64,000 nucleotides of DNA from Eubacterium sp. AF16-48 (GCF_003479405.1 NZ_QUHB01000001.1:248001-312000); one strand, 5' to 3'. Positions 1 through 8,799 are shown, numbered from the stretch's first letter. Numbers and translations: made by a program. Notes: a model not told the origin generated them from the letters alone.

Positions 1-658
1 AGACAAAATCAGTGTAGCAGAATTAAAAACAAAATACCCTCAGGGTTCTGAGAGACATATTATATATGCTGTTACTAAAAGGAAAATTAATTCCTCAATG
101 CTCCCTGCTGATGCAGGCTGTATAGTAGATAATGTTGATACAATATATAATATTTATCGTGCAGTTAAATTCAACAAACCTCTTACGGAACGTATTGTTA
201 CCGTTTCAGGAGACGGAATTAACAGCCCATGCAACCTGGAGGTACCATTTGGAACCAGTCACGCACAGTTAGTTAAGGAAGCCGGAGGAATGGATGAAAA
301 CGTTGAAAAAATCATTTCCGGCGGTCCTATGATGGGACAGGCGATGTTTTCTTTAGAAGTTCCTGTTATAAAAGGTTCTTCAGCTCTGTTAGCATTCAAA
401 CAGGATGAAATTTCAAGAGCAACAATGACTAACTGTTTAAACTGTGGTAAATGCGCCATGGTTTGTCCGGAAGGTCTTATTTGTGCCAAGCTTGCCCATG
501 CGGCAGATGCAAACGATATGGAAGCATTTGTAAAAATGCATGGCATGGAATGTATAGAATGTGGAACATGTAACTACAACTGTCCTGCCAATAGAAATAT
601 TACGCAGTCAGTTAGAACAATGAAAAGAAAAGTGCAGGCAGCACGTAGGAAAGGGTAA
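1..658 (+). CDS. rnfC: Rnf electron transport complex subunit RnfC, 5' truncated by window edge
   Basis: This is the C-terminal part of the peripheral RnfC subunit, which in the Rnf complex links NADH oxidation to the membrane ferredoxin:NAD oxidoreductase. The frame is open from base 2, ahead of the first in-frame ATG at 98, and reads KYPQGSE early on, a stretch typical of the RnfC core, so the gene starts outside the window. Two ferredoxin-type cluster motifs are visible, CLNCGKCAMVCP and CIECGTCNYNCP, each ligating a [4Fe-4S] cluster. It is the first visible gene of a clostridial-order rnfCDGEAB operon, with rnfD 12 bases downstream. Confidence 0.95.
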   Translation, partial: DKISVAELKTKYPQGSERHIIYAVTKRKINSSMLPADAGCIVDNVDTIYNIYRAVKFNKPLTERIVTVSGDGINSPCNLEVPFGTSHAQLVKEAGGMDENVEKIISGGPMMGQAMFSLEVPVIKGSSALLAFKQDEISRATMTNCLNCGKCAMVCPEGLICAKLAHAADANDMEAFVKMHGMECIECGTCNYNCPANRNITQSVRTMKRKVQAARRKG

Positions 659-670
659 GTGTGACGAATA

Positions 671-1645
671 ATGTATAACGTATCATCAAGCCCTCACGTA
701 AAGGCTAAAATGACAACCGGAAGTATAATGAGGGATGTTATTATTGCCATGATTCCTACATCAGCTTTTGGCATATATAACTATACCAATCTTTTTGGAA
801 TCAAATATGGCATTCATTCAGCATTACTTATATTAATTACAGTTATTTCCTGTGTTGCGGCGGAATATATTTACACAACAATAACAGATCAGAAAATAAC
901 GATTTTTGATTTAAGTGCCGTAGTAACAGGTATGATACTGGCGCTTAATTTACCATGCACGTTTCCATATTGGAAAGCGGCATTAGGTGGAGCTTTTGCA
1001 ATAATTATTGTAAAACAGCTTTTTGGTGGTTTAGGTCAAAACTTTATGAACCCGGCATTAGGTGCCAGATGTTTCCTTGTTTTATCCTTTGCCGGTGACA
1101 TGACAGCATTTTATCCTAAGGATGTTAAGGGAATTGATGCTGCCACCAGTGCAACACCACTTACAGCATTAAAAAATGCAGGTGAAAGCTCTGCATCACT
1201 TATTGACATGTTTATCGGTAATCATGCAGGAACCATTGGTGAAACAAGTATTGTTGCACTTTTAATTGGTGCAGCTTACTTAGTTATCAGAAAAATAATT
1301 GACGTAAGAATACCTCTTACATATATTGCTGTATTTGCTGTATGTATTATGTTATTTAATCAGTCATCTGACCCTGTATTTTTAGCCAAGCAGCTTTGCG
1401 GTGGCGGTTTAATATTTGGTGCCTTCTTTATGGCAACTGATTATGTTACATCACCTATTACAAAGGGCGGCAGGTATATTTATGGCATATGTCTTGGACT
1501 TTTAACTGCTATATTCAGAACTTTTGGAGCAAATGCAGAAGGTGTATCTTTTGCCATTATATTCTGTAACCTTCTTGTTCCTCTTATTGAAAAATATACA
1601 ATACCTAGAGCTTTTGGCATTGTAAAACAGAAGGGAGGCAGATAA
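671..1645 (+). CDS. rnfD: Rnf complex subunit RnfD (membrane, covalent FMN)
   Basis: Integral membrane subunit of the Rnf complex, 324 residues, the expected size. It is built of repeated hydrophobic segments. The DAATSATPL stretch (about residues 156-164) fits the ApbE target pattern, a distal Asp followed by S/T-x-A-T, which makes Thr162 the likely FMN phosphoester site. The apbE gene at 5864-6979 would supply the transferase. Membrane motifs such as LGGAFAIIIVKQLFGGLGQN and FMNPALGARCF match RnfD/NqrB. The start ATG at 671 has only a weak ribosome site (AGGAAAGGG well upstream), so translation may depend on coupling to rnfC. Confidence 0.96.
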   Translation: MYNVSSSPHVKAKMTTGSIMRDVIIAMIPTSAFGIYNYTNLFGIKYGIHSALLILITVISCVAAEYIYTTITDQKITIFDLSAVVTGMILALNLPCTFPYWKAALGGAFAIIIVKQLFGGLGQNFMNPALGARCFLVLSFAGDMTAFYPKDVKGIDAATSATPLTALKNAGESSASLIDMFIGNHAGTIGETSIVALLIGAAYLVIRKIIDVRIPLTYIAVFAVCIMLFNQSSDPVFLAKQLCGGGLIFGAFFMATDYVTSPITKGGRYIYGICLGLLTAIFRTFGANAEGVSFAIIFCNLLVPLIEKYTIPRAFGIVKQKGGR

Positions 1646-1646
1646 T

Positions 1647-2288
1647 ATGAACAAAATAATTAAAGATACATTAATATTATTTGTTATAACTTTAATTTCT
1701 GGTTTGGGACTTGGCTTTGTTTACAATGTTACATCAGATGCAAGGGCAAAGCAGGAAGAAAAAACAATGGTTGAGGCCTATGAAGCCGTAATGCCGGGAC
1801 TTTCTAAATATGATACAGTAGATTTTGATTCAAAATTAAATGACACCATTTCTAAGGAAATCAAAAACACTGAAAAGGAAAATGGGATTTCCACAATTAA
1901 GGCTTATAATGCCACCATTGATAATGTTGTTAAAGCAACAGATGATAGCGGTAATGATTTAGGATATATTGTTACGGTTACGGATAATGAAGCTTATGGC
2001 AGTTCCCTTCAAATTACGGTAGGCATAAAAACAGACGGAACCGTTACGGGAATTTCGTTTCTTTCATTAAGTGAAACACCGGGACTTGGAATGAAAGCGA
2101 AAGAAGATTCATTTATGTCCCAGTTTAAAAACAAAAAAGTTGATTATTTCAAATATAATAAGGCAGGAACTTCTGCTGATAATGAAATTAATGCCATAAG
2201 CAGTGCAACAATAACCACAAATGCGGTAACACATGGTGTAAATGCTGCAATTGCCTGTGTGAAAAATATTACAGGAGGTGCTAATTAA
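1647..2288 (+). CDS. rnfG: Rnf complex subunit RnfG (FMN-binding)
   Basis: RnfG, 213 residues: one N-terminal membrane anchor (about residues 7-27) and an exported FMN-binding domain. The flavinylation motif is NAISSATITT at 182-191, with Thr188 the predicted FMN-linked residue. The Asp usual at the first position of the ApbE motif is Asn here. SETPGLGMKA (about 142-151) is the conserved RnfG/NqrC core. A GGGAGG ribosome site precedes the ATG, which lies one base after the rnfD stop. The gene overlaps rnfE by one base (TAATG), indicating translational coupling. Confidence 0.96.
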   Translation: MNKIIKDTLILFVITLISGLGLGFVYNVTSDARAKQEEKTMVEAYEAVMPGLSKYDTVDFDSKLNDTISKEIKNTEKENGISTIKAYNATIDNVVKATDDSGNDLGYIVTVTDNEAYGSSLQITVGIKTDGTVTGISFLSLSETPGLGMKAKEDSFMSQFKNKKVDYFKYNKAGTSADNEINAISSATITTNAVTHGVNAAIACVKNITGGAN

Positions 2289-2977
2289 TGAACAGATGTG
2301 TTGAGCGTTTATATAACGGTATTATTAAGGAAAATCCTACTTTTGTTCTTATTCTTGGAATGTGTCCGACACTGGCTGTTACATCTTCCATGATAAACGG
2401 AGCAGGAATGGGACTTAGTACAATGGCAGTTCTTGTTTTGTCAAACTTCGTAATTTCACTTCTTAGAAAAGTCATTCCTAACGGAGTGAGAGTACCGGCA
2501 TTTATTGTTATTGTAGCTAGTTTTGTAACTATATTACAGTTTCTTCTTGAAGCATATCTTCCATCTCTTAACCAGTCTCTTGGTATTTACATACCACTGA
2601 TTGTTGTTAACTGTATTATTTTAGGAAGAGCAGAAAGCTATGCTTCAAAAAATCCTCCTATACCGGCATTATTTGACGGCTTGGGAATGGGACTTGGATT
2701 TACAATAGCCTTGTCACTCCTTGGAGGTTTTAGAGAAATAATTGGTGCAGGAACTATTCTTGGAATTAATATTCCTAGATGGGACGGTATAGGTATTTTC
2801 GTTATGGCACCGGGAGCATTCTTTATTTTAGCTGCCCTTATTGCCATTCAGAACCAGATAAGAATCAGCCATGGAAAGAAGCCACGAAAACTCCAATGTG
2901 AACAGGGGTGTGCAGGATGCACAGGCTGTGGCAGTGATTTTACCAATTGCACTAAAGATGAAAAGGAGGAGGCATAA
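2288..2977 (+). CDS. rnfE: Rnf complex subunit RnfE with cysteine-rich C-terminal tail
   Basis: RnfE is one of the two paired six-helix membrane subunits (RnfA/RnfE) that hold a [2Fe-2S] cluster between them. The membrane core carries NPTFVLILGMCPTLAVTSS and PLIVVNCIILGRAE, both family hallmarks with conserved Cys. The last ~28 residues form a hydrophilic tail with Cys204, Cys208, Cys211, Cys214 and Cys221 (core CEQGCAGCTGC). This tail is absent from enterobacterial RnfE as I know it and looks able to bind metal or a cluster. Length 229. The gene abuts rnfA directly. Confidence 0.95.
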   Translation: MNRCVERLYNGIIKENPTFVLILGMCPTLAVTSSMINGAGMGLSTMAVLVLSNFVISLLRKVIPNGVRVPAFIVIVASFVTILQFLLEAYLPSLNQSLGIYIPLIVVNCIILGRAESYASKNPPIPALFDGLGMGLGFTIALSLLGGFREIIGAGTILGINIPRWDGIGIFVMAPGAFFILAALIAIQNQIRISHGKKPRKLQCEQGCAGCTGCGSDFTNCTKDEKEEA

Positions 2978-3553
2978 ATGGTTAATTGTATGTTAATTGC
3001 AGTGGGAGCTGCACTGGTAAATAACGTTGTATTAAGTCAGTTTTTAGGTTTGTGCCCATTCCTTGGGGTTTCTAAAAAAACTGATACTGCTGCCGGAATG
3101 GGAGCTGCTGTAATCTTTGTAATTATGATTGCATCAGCAGTTACTTACGGTGTTTATTATGCTATACTTACACCCCTTAATCTTGAATACTTACAAACTA
3201 TTGTATTTATTCTTGTAATTGCAGCTTTAGTTCAGTTAGTTGAAATGATATTAAAGAAATTTGTTAAACCATTATATCAGGCACTTGGGGTATATTTACC
3301 ATTAATTACAACCAACTGTGCCGTACTTGGTGTAGCAATTTCAAACATAGATAACGGTTATAATTTTGGTGAAAGTATGGCATGTTCTTTTGGTACATCC
3401 TTTGGATTTTTAATCTCAATTGTAATTCTTGCAGGAATAAGAGAAAAATCAGAATACAATAATATTCCAAAACCTTTTAGAGGTACACCTATTGTACTTA
3501 TTTCAGCAGGACTTATGGCTATAGCATTTACCGGATTTACCGGTGTTGTATAA
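2978..3553 (+). CDS. rnfA: Rnf complex subunit RnfA
   Basis: RnfA, 191 residues, a six-helix integral membrane protein and pseudo-symmetric partner of RnfE in the ferredoxin:NAD oxidoreductase. The signatures NNVVLSQFLGLCPFLGVS near the N-terminus and YLPLITTNCAVLGVA mid-protein contain the conserved Cys residues thought to ligate the membrane iron centre. The ATG follows the rnfE stop immediately, with AGGAGG just upstream inside the rnfE end. rnfB follows after ten bases. Confidence 0.96.
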   Translation: MVNCMLIAVGAALVNNVVLSQFLGLCPFLGVSKKTDTAAGMGAAVIFVIMIASAVTYGVYYAILTPLNLEYLQTIVFILVIAALVQLVEMILKKFVKPLYQALGVYLPLITTNCAVLGVAISNIDNGYNFGESMACSFGTSFGFLISIVILAGIREKSEYNNIPKPFRGTPIVLISAGLMAIAFTGFTGVV

Positions 3554-3563
3554 GGAGGCATAT

Positions 3564-4379
3564 ATGGAAATTTTAGCATTAAGTACAACAATGACAGGAA
3601 TTTTATATGCCGTTGCCATTGTTGGTGGCGTAGGATTAATTATTGGTATAGCACTGGGTATCGCCGGCAAATTTTTATCAGTAGAAGTAGATGAAAAAGA
3701 AGTTGCCATAAGAGAAGCATTACCCGGTAACAATTGCGGTGGTTGTGGATATGCCGGATGTGATGCCTTAGCATCAGCCATTGCCAAAGGAGAATGTGAT
3801 CCGTCAGCCTGTCCTGTAGGTGGCGAAAGCACTGCAAAGATAATAGCAGACATAATGGGAGTTGAAGCTAACGTAGTTAAAAAAGTGGCTTATGTTGCCT
3901 GTTCCGGTGACTGTGAAAAAGCCAAAGATAAATATAACTATTATGGAAATATGTCATGTCAGGATGCTGCAAACATTCCCGGTGGAGGTGCAAAAGCCTG
4001 TAGTTATGGCTGTTTAGGGCTTGGAAGCTGTGTAAAAGCCTGTGAATTTGATGCCATACACGTAGTAAACGGCAAGGCAATAGTTGATAGCGAAAAATGT
4101 AAGGCCTGTGGCAAATGTGTTGCAGCATGTCCTAAGAATTTAATTTCAATTATACCTGCTGATACTAAATACATGGTTAAATGTAGTTCCCACGATAAAG
4201 GAAGGGATGTAATGCAGGCTTGTAGTGCAGGTTGCATTGGCTGTGGACTATGCGCAAAGAACTGCCCTGTGCAGGCTATTGATTTTGGATATAATTTGGC
4301 AACAATTATGCAGGATAAATGTAAAAAATGTGGTATATGTGCCGAAAAGTGTCCAAAGAAAGTTATTGAAAAACTATAA
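3564..4379 (+). CDS. rnfB: Rnf complex subunit RnfB (polyferredoxin)
   Basis: RnfB receives electrons from ferredoxin. It has a short N-terminal membrane helix, then a four-Cys cluster domain (CGGCGYAGC, later GECDPSACP), then a long ferredoxin-like region with several [4Fe-4S] motifs: CVKACEFDAI, CKACGKCVAACP, CIGCGLCAKNCP and CKKCGICAEKCP. I chose ATG 3564 (MEILALST) over an in-frame GTG at 3543. AAGGAGG at 3552-3558 sits five bases before 3564, and the GTG would overlap rnfA. Length 271. It is the last gene of the rnf operon and is followed by an intrinsic terminator. Confidence 0.96.
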   Translation: MEILALSTTMTGILYAVAIVGGVGLIIGIALGIAGKFLSVEVDEKEVAIREALPGNNCGGCGYAGCDALASAIAKGECDPSACPVGGESTAKIIADIMGVEANVVKKVAYVACSGDCEKAKDKYNYYGNMSCQDAANIPGGGAKACSYGCLGLGSCVKACEFDAIHVVNGKAIVDSEKCKACGKCVAACPKNLISIIPADTKYMVKCSSHDKGRDVMQACSAGCIGCGLCAKNCPVQAIDFGYNLATIMQDKCKKCGICAEKCPKKVIEKL

Positions 4380-4401
4380 TTAAAAATTGAATAAATTTTC
4401 T

Positions 4402-4437
4402 AAAAAATCTCACACTAGTAATGGTGTGAGGTTTTTT
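4402..4437 (+). terminator. Intrinsic terminator of the rnf operon
   Basis: CTCACAC (4409-4415) and GTGTGAG (4424-4430) form a stem with an 8-base loop. Flanking A6 and T6 runs extend the pairing through a G-T wobble. The T-run ends directly at the ATG of the next gene (4438), and the 3' arm doubles as that gene's only plausible ribosome site (GTGAGG). Confidence 0.85.
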
Positions 4438-5850
4438 ATGGAAAAATTTATTAATAAAAATATTGTTGAAAACATTAATACTTTTGATGAAATATTATAT
4501 ATTGATGAAAGCTTTGATATTTTAAAGCGTAATTTTATTGTTGGCGGAAAGAAAGCCGTAATGTATTATATAAACGGATTTTGCGACAATGATTTAATAC
4601 AGAAAGTCCAGGAGTTTTTTACAGGTATTGAGCCTTCCGATTTAAATGTACCGGTGGAAGATTTCGCTGATAATAAAATTCCTTTTATACAAATAGACTT
4701 ATATGACGATAAATATAATGTTCTTACATTGCTTCTTTCAGGAGTGGTATGCCTGTTAATTGACGGATATGATAAGGCAATGCTAATTGACGTAAGGAAA
4801 TATCCTGCAAGAAATGTTCAGGAGCCTGAAAAATACAAGGTTCTTAGAGGCTCACGGGATGGCTTTGTGGAAACATTAGTATTAAACACAGCGCTTATAA
4901 GAAGGAGAATCAGAAATCCTGAATATATGTGTGAAATACTTAGAGCTGGAAAAAGTTCCAGAACGGATATAGCCCTTTGTTATATGAAAGACAGGGTTGA
5001 TAAAAAACTTCTAAAAAGAATAAAATCACAAATTGAAAATATTAAAACAGACGCGTTGCCTATGAATCAGGAAAGCCTTTCGGAATGTATTCATAAAGGT
5101 CATTGGTTTAATCCGTTTCCTAAATTCAGATATACTGAAAGACCGGATACTGTGGCTGCTGAAATATTAGAAGGACAAATATGTATTTTAGTGGATAATT
5201 CCCCTGCCGCAATGATTTTACCAACAACTATTTTTGATGTAATAGAAGAAGCAGATGATTATTATTTTCCGCCAATTACAGGGACTTATTTAAGACTTGC
5301 CCGTGCCTTCATTACAGTTATGTCATTAATTTTAACCCCTCTTTATTTGCTATATGCAAACAATCCGGGGCTGTTACCGGACTGGCTTGAATTTACCAAA
5401 ATTACAGATGTACAATTTGTCCCCATTTTCTGGCAGCTTTTATTGTTAGAGCTTGCTATTGATGGTTTAAAATTAGCGGCAATAAATACTCCCAGCACAT
5501 TAAATACCCCTTTAAGTTTAATTGCTGCCATAATAATCGGTGAGTTTGCAGTAAATACAGGATGGTTTAACCAGCAAACCATGCTGTACATGGCAGTGGT
5601 TGCCATTGCCAATTTCACCCATGAAAATTATGAGCTGGCATATTCCATTAAATTTTTAAGGATAATAATATTAATTCTTACCCAGTTATTTAATTTGTGG
5701 GGAATGATAATAGGATGTGTTTTCACATTACTAACTATTGCTTTGAACAGAACCATAGCCCAGACAAGCTATATATACCCTTTATTTCCCTTTGACTTTA
5801 AGAAATTTATGTTGCGTTTTTTCAGGGTGTCAATAAAAAAGAAAGAATGA
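4438..5850 (+). CDS. GerA/SpoVAF-family spore germination protein
   Basis: Membrane protein of the GerA family, 470 residues from ATG 4438. An in-frame TTG at 4387 lies upstream of the terminator and is rejected. The N-terminal half is soluble and carries the family signature EPEKYKVLRGSRDGF followed by NTALIRRRIR. The C-terminal half, from about residue 290, holds hydrophobic helices. The signature is closest to SpoVAF-type members, which act in germinant signalling or dipicolinate release in the spore inner membrane. No gerB, gerC or spoVA partner is visible, so this is a lone gene. It converges with apbE through a shared palindromic terminator. Confidence 0.85.
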   Translation: MEKFINKNIVENINTFDEILYIDESFDILKRNFIVGGKKAVMYYINGFCDNDLIQKVQEFFTGIEPSDLNVPVEDFADNKIPFIQIDLYDDKYNVLTLLLSGVVCLLIDGYDKAMLIDVRKYPARNVQEPEKYKVLRGSRDGFVETLVLNTALIRRRIRNPEYMCEILRAGKSSRTDIALCYMKDRVDKKLLKRIKSQIENIKTDALPMNQESLSECIHKGHWFNPFPKFRYTERPDTVAAEILEGQICILVDNSPAAMILPTTIFDVIEEADDYYFPPITGTYLRLARAFITVMSLILTPLYLLYANNPGLLPDWLEFTKITDVQFVPIFWQLLLLELAIDGLKLAAINTPSTLNTPLSLIAAIIIGEFAVNTGWFNQQTMLYMAVVAIANFTHENYELAYSIKFLRIIILILTQLFNLWGMIIGCVFTLLTIALNRTIAQTSYIYPLFPFDFKKFMLRFFRVSIKKKE

Positions 5851-5872
5851 GACCATCCCAGTCTCATTCTTT
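5842..5872. terminator. Bidirectional terminator between convergent gerA-like gene and apbE
   Basis: A perfect 12-bp inverted repeat, AAAGAATGAGAC (5842-5853) and GTCTCATTCTTT (5861-5872), with a 7-base loop. It is followed by T-runs on both strands. The stop codons of both convergent genes lie inside the arms, so both proteins end in Lys-Glu. Confidence 0.85.
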
Positions 5873-6979
5873 TTCTGATGAAGTAGTTGTTTCTATTATA
5901 ACATCACCATCTTCTGTTTGTTCAAGTCCTTTTGACATATGTATTTTTCCGTCTTTAGTTACAAAAACTGCTTCAGTTTTTTGGGTTTTATTAATCAGAT
6001 TCATTCCATCTTTAAGCCCCATAATAAAAGCTGTTGTACTTAATGCATCCCCGGCCTCAGATGAATTTGAAATTATAGTTACCGAAGCTAAATCATTATC
6101 CACAGGATACCCGGTAGAAGTATCTAGTATGTGATGATATATTTTGTCATCTTTTTTAAAATATCTCTCATAAATTCCTGACGTTACTACAGATTTATCT
6201 GATACATCAAGTTTAAGACAATATTCATCGTTATTTTTTATGTAATCTTCATTACCATTTACTGTTGGTGTTATGTCATTATTATAAAAAGGATTCTTAA
6301 TCCCTATTACAAATGGTTCATCATCAGATTTTCCACCTATGGTAAGTATGTTACCACCTAAATCGATTATCCCTGATTTTACCCCTTCTGAAATCATATA
6401 GCTTTTAAGTTTGTCAGCAACAAATCCCTTAACAATACTTCCTAAATCAAGGCGGGTTTCACCATCTTTTAAAGTTACTTTTTCATCTTCACACTTTATG
6501 TTTTTATAGCCTACATGTTTAATGGCTTCTTTAATTTTTTTATCATCAGGAACTGTAGGATTATCCCCTGTTACATTCCACATATCTGAAAGTTCTCCAA
6601 TTGTAACATCAAATGCTCCTTTTGATTTTTTACTGTACTTAATACTGTCCTTTATTACATCCGATACAACATGATTAACTTTGCAGCCCTTTGTTTTGCT
6701 TTGGTTAATTTTTGAAATATCACTGTCTTTTTTTGTTGTGCTAAACATTTTATCATAATGATTACACAACCCGAAACATTCATTTATAATATCCTGGGCT
6801 TCCGATTCCCCGGCGTATTCATAAATGGTAATTGTAATAGTAGTATCAAAACAAAAGTTAGTAAGAGAAAGGGGAAACTCTTCTTTTTTACTGCATCCTG
6901 ATATTGATACTGATAACGAAGCAACAAGTGTAAATATTACAAACGATTTTAAATATTTCTTAAGTTTGTCCTTTTTCAT
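5864..6979 (-). CDS. apbE: FAD:protein FMN transferase, lipoprotein ApbE
   Basis: ApbE transfers FMN from FAD to Thr residues of exported or membrane flavoproteins. The rnfD and rnfG products encoded next door carry such target motifs, which makes them the obvious substrates. The protein has 371 residues with a lipoprotein signal peptide (lipobox SISGC, Cys29). Family motifs include LDLGSIVKGFVADKL, GIIDLGGNI and the C-terminal HHILDTSTGYPV with AGDALSTTAFIMG, which contains the metal-binding and catalytic Asp/Thr residues. A GGAG ribosome site precedes the ATG. The gene is separately transcribed, opposite to rnf. Confidence 0.95.
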   Translation of the reverse strand: MKKDKLKKYLKSFVIFTLVASLSVSISGCSKKEEFPLSLTNFCFDTTITITIYEYAGESEAQDIINECFGLCNHYDKMFSTTKKDSDISKINQSKTKGCKVNHVVSDVIKDSIKYSKKSKGAFDVTIGELSDMWNVTGDNPTVPDDKKIKEAIKHVGYKNIKCEDEKVTLKDGETRLDLGSIVKGFVADKLKSYMISEGVKSGIIDLGGNILTIGGKSDDEPFVIGIKNPFYNNDITPTVNGNEDYIKNNDEYCLKLDVSDKSVVTSGIYERYFKKDDKIYHHILDTSTGYPVDNDLASVTIISNSSEAGDALSTTAFIMGLKDGMNLINKTQKTEAVFVTKDGKIHMSKGLEQTEDGDVIIETTTSSEKE

Positions 6980-6992
6980 AAATTTATCTCCG

Positions 6993-7014
6993 ATTCATTA
7001 TTCATTCATTCATT
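6993..7014. repeat. ATTC short tandem repeat in apbE 5' leader
   Basis: About four ATTC units, with one interrupted copy, lie between the apbE start and its presumed upstream promoter (TATATT on the minus strand with a weak TCGAAA box 17 bases away). On the minus strand the repeat reads as ATGAATGA units. These form minimal upstream start-stop ORFs, one of which ends in an ATGA overlap with the apbE start. Confidence 0.5.
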
Positions 7015-7061
7015 TAATATAGCATATTTATCTTAAAATTTCGATAATAAATAAGATAGAT

Positions 7062-7090
7062 TTGTATAAAAAATTGATATATGCTATTAT
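7062..7090 (+). promoter_or_regulatory. Predicted sigma-A promoter of ruvAB
   Basis: TTGTAT (7062-7067) and TATTAT (7085-7090) are separated by exactly 17 bases. They lie upstream of ruvA and no other gene intervenes. No LexA-type box was seen beside this promoter. Confidence 0.55.
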
Positions 7091-7156
7091 AATGTGGTCG
7101 TACAAATAACTGATTTTACGAAACAATTAGATTTATTGTTAATGAGGATATTTAAA

Positions 7157-7747
7157 ATGATTTCTTATATAAAAGGTATAGTAGAGAATATTGAAAATGA
7201 CAAAGTAATTATAGATAATAACGGAATTGGTTACGGAATCTTTATGCCCGGGCATGTACTTGACACTATAGGTATTGGAGAGAAATTAAAAATATATACT
7301 TATTTAAGTGTAAAGGAAGATGCCATGCAGCTGTATGGTTTTCTTTCAAAAGACGAACTTAATTTTTTTAAAATGCTTCTTGGAGTAAGTGGAGTAGGAC
7401 CTAAGGGTGGACTTGCCATTATAACTGCATGTCCCGGTGATGCCCTAGCCATGTCCATTATATCAGGAGATGCCAAGGCTATTGCAAAAGCTCAGGGGAT
7501 AGGAAACAAAACTGCTCAAAAGATTATTATTGAGCTTAAGGATAAAATTGATATGGATAGTGTAATCGGTGGAACAGACTATGAAGAAATTCCGGCAGCA
7601 AAGGGTGATTTTGATGATGCACTAGAAGCTCTTGTTTCTTTAGGATACTCCAAATCAGATGCATACAGTGCCATTAAAAAGGTGCCAAATGCTAAGAATA
7701 TGGATGCGGAAGATTTACTGAAAAATGCACTTAAATATATTTTTTAA
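7157..7747 (+). CDS. ruvA: Holliday junction branch migration protein RuvA
   Basis: RuvA tetramers bind four-way junctions and load the RuvB motor. The start at ATG 7157 (MISYIKGIVE) matches the canonical N-terminus and has GAGG nine bases upstream. An in-frame GTG at 7094 would add 21 unrelated residues and overlap the promoter. Length 196. The helix-hairpin-helix region shows GVSGVGPKGGLAI and AQGIGNKTAQKII, the paired junction-binding motifs. The C-terminal domain (about 150-196) that contacts RuvB is present. ruvB follows 12 bases later. Confidence 0.96.
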   Translation: MISYIKGIVENIENDKVIIDNNGIGYGIFMPGHVLDTIGIGEKLKIYTYLSVKEDAMQLYGFLSKDELNFFKMLLGVSGVGPKGGLAIITACPGDALAMSIISGDAKAIAKAQGIGNKTAQKIIIELKDKIDMDSVIGGTDYEEIPAAKGDFDDALEALVSLGYSKSDAYSAIKKVPNAKNMDAEDLLKNALKYIF

Positions 7748-7759
7748 TGAGGATTAAAT

Positions 7760-8758
7760 ATGGATAAAAGAATTATTCAAACAGAAATGGTTTCGGAAGA
7801 CGCAGTTATAGAAAAAGGTCTGAGGCCTCAGAAATTAGACCAGTATATTGGTCAGGAAAAAGCAAAAAATAACTTAAAAATTTTCATAGAAGCAGCCAAA
7901 ACCAGAAATGAACCTTTAGACCATGTGTTACTTTATGGTCCTCCGGGACTGGGTAAAACCACCCTTTCCACTATTATTGCCAACGAAATGGGAGTAAATA
8001 TTAAGGTAACCTCCGGCCCTGCCATTGAAAAGCCGGGAGAAATGGCTGCAATCCTTAATAACTTATCTGAAAATGATATTTTATTTATTGATGAAATCCA
8101 CAGATTAAACAGACAGGTGGAAGAAGTTCTTTACCCGGCAATGGAAGATTATTCCATTGATATAATGATTGGGAAAGGACAGGCTGCCCGCTCCATAAGG
8201 CTTGATTTACCAAAATTTACATTAATCGGTGCCACAACAAGGGCAGGACTTCTTACTGCACCTTTAAGAGACAGATTTGGAGTTATTAATAAATTAGAAT
8301 TTTATAATATATCAGAACTAAAAAAAATTATAATAAGATCCGCCGATATTTTAGGAGTGGAAATAGATGATAAAGGTGCCGAGGAAATGGCAAGGCGTTC
8401 CAGAGGAACTCCGAGACTTGCCAACCGCCTTTTAAAACGTGTCAGGGATTTTGCCCAGGTAAAATATGACGGCGTTATCACGGAAGATGTGGCAAACACC
8501 GCCCTTAATCTTTTAGAAGTGGACAAATTAGGTTTAGACAGAGGGGACAGAAGTATTTTAGATACCATTATTTCCAAATTTGCCGGAGGCCCTGTGGGTT
8601 TAGACACATTAGCGGCTGCCTTAGGGGAGGATTCAGGTACTCTAGAGGATGTTTACGAGCCTTACCTTATTCAAAATGGATTAATACAGCGTACACCAAG
8701 AGGTCGTATTGCAACCCCTACAGCCTATGAACATTTAGGTATTCCTTATGAGCAATAG
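7760..8758 (+). CDS. ruvB: Holliday junction DNA helicase RuvB
   Basis: RuvB is the hexameric AAA+ motor for branch migration, 332 residues. It has Walker [10 protein letters not shown] (60-68), Walker B LFIDEIH, the sensor-1 region [18 protein letters not shown], and a C-terminal winged helix ending in [11 protein letters not shown]. It is co-transcribed with ruvA. No ruvC is present. The resolvase in this organism is probably RecU, encoded at 31967-32497, as usual in Firmicutes. Confidence 0.97.
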   Translation: MDKRIIQTEMVSEDAVIEKGLRPQKLDQYIGQEKAKNNLKIFIEAAKTRNEPLDHVLLYGPPGLGKTTLSTIIANEMGVNIKVTSGPAIEKPGEMAAILNNLSENDILFIDEIHRLNRQVEEVLYPAMEDYSIDIMIGKGQAARSIRLDLPKFTLIGATTRAGLLTAPLRDRFGVINKLEFYNISELKKIIIRSADILGVEIDDKGAEEMARRSRGTPRLANRLLKRVRDFAQVKYDGVITEDVANTALNLLEVDKLGLDRGDRSILDTIISKFAGGPVGLDTLAAALGEDSGTLEDVYEPYLIQNGLIQRTPRGRIATPTAYEHLGIPYEQ

Positions 8759-8799
8759 GATTTATTACTTTTTCAAAAAAACATAACACCAAATACCTT

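Noticed and set aside
4387..4437. Longer GerA-like protein starting at TTG 4387
   Set aside because: The extra 17 codons are made of the terminator hairpin and its flanks, and no ribosome site precedes 4387.
7094..7156. Longer RuvA starting at GTG 7094
   Set aside because: It would begin within or right after the -10 box, and the added residues are not part of the RuvA family N-terminus.
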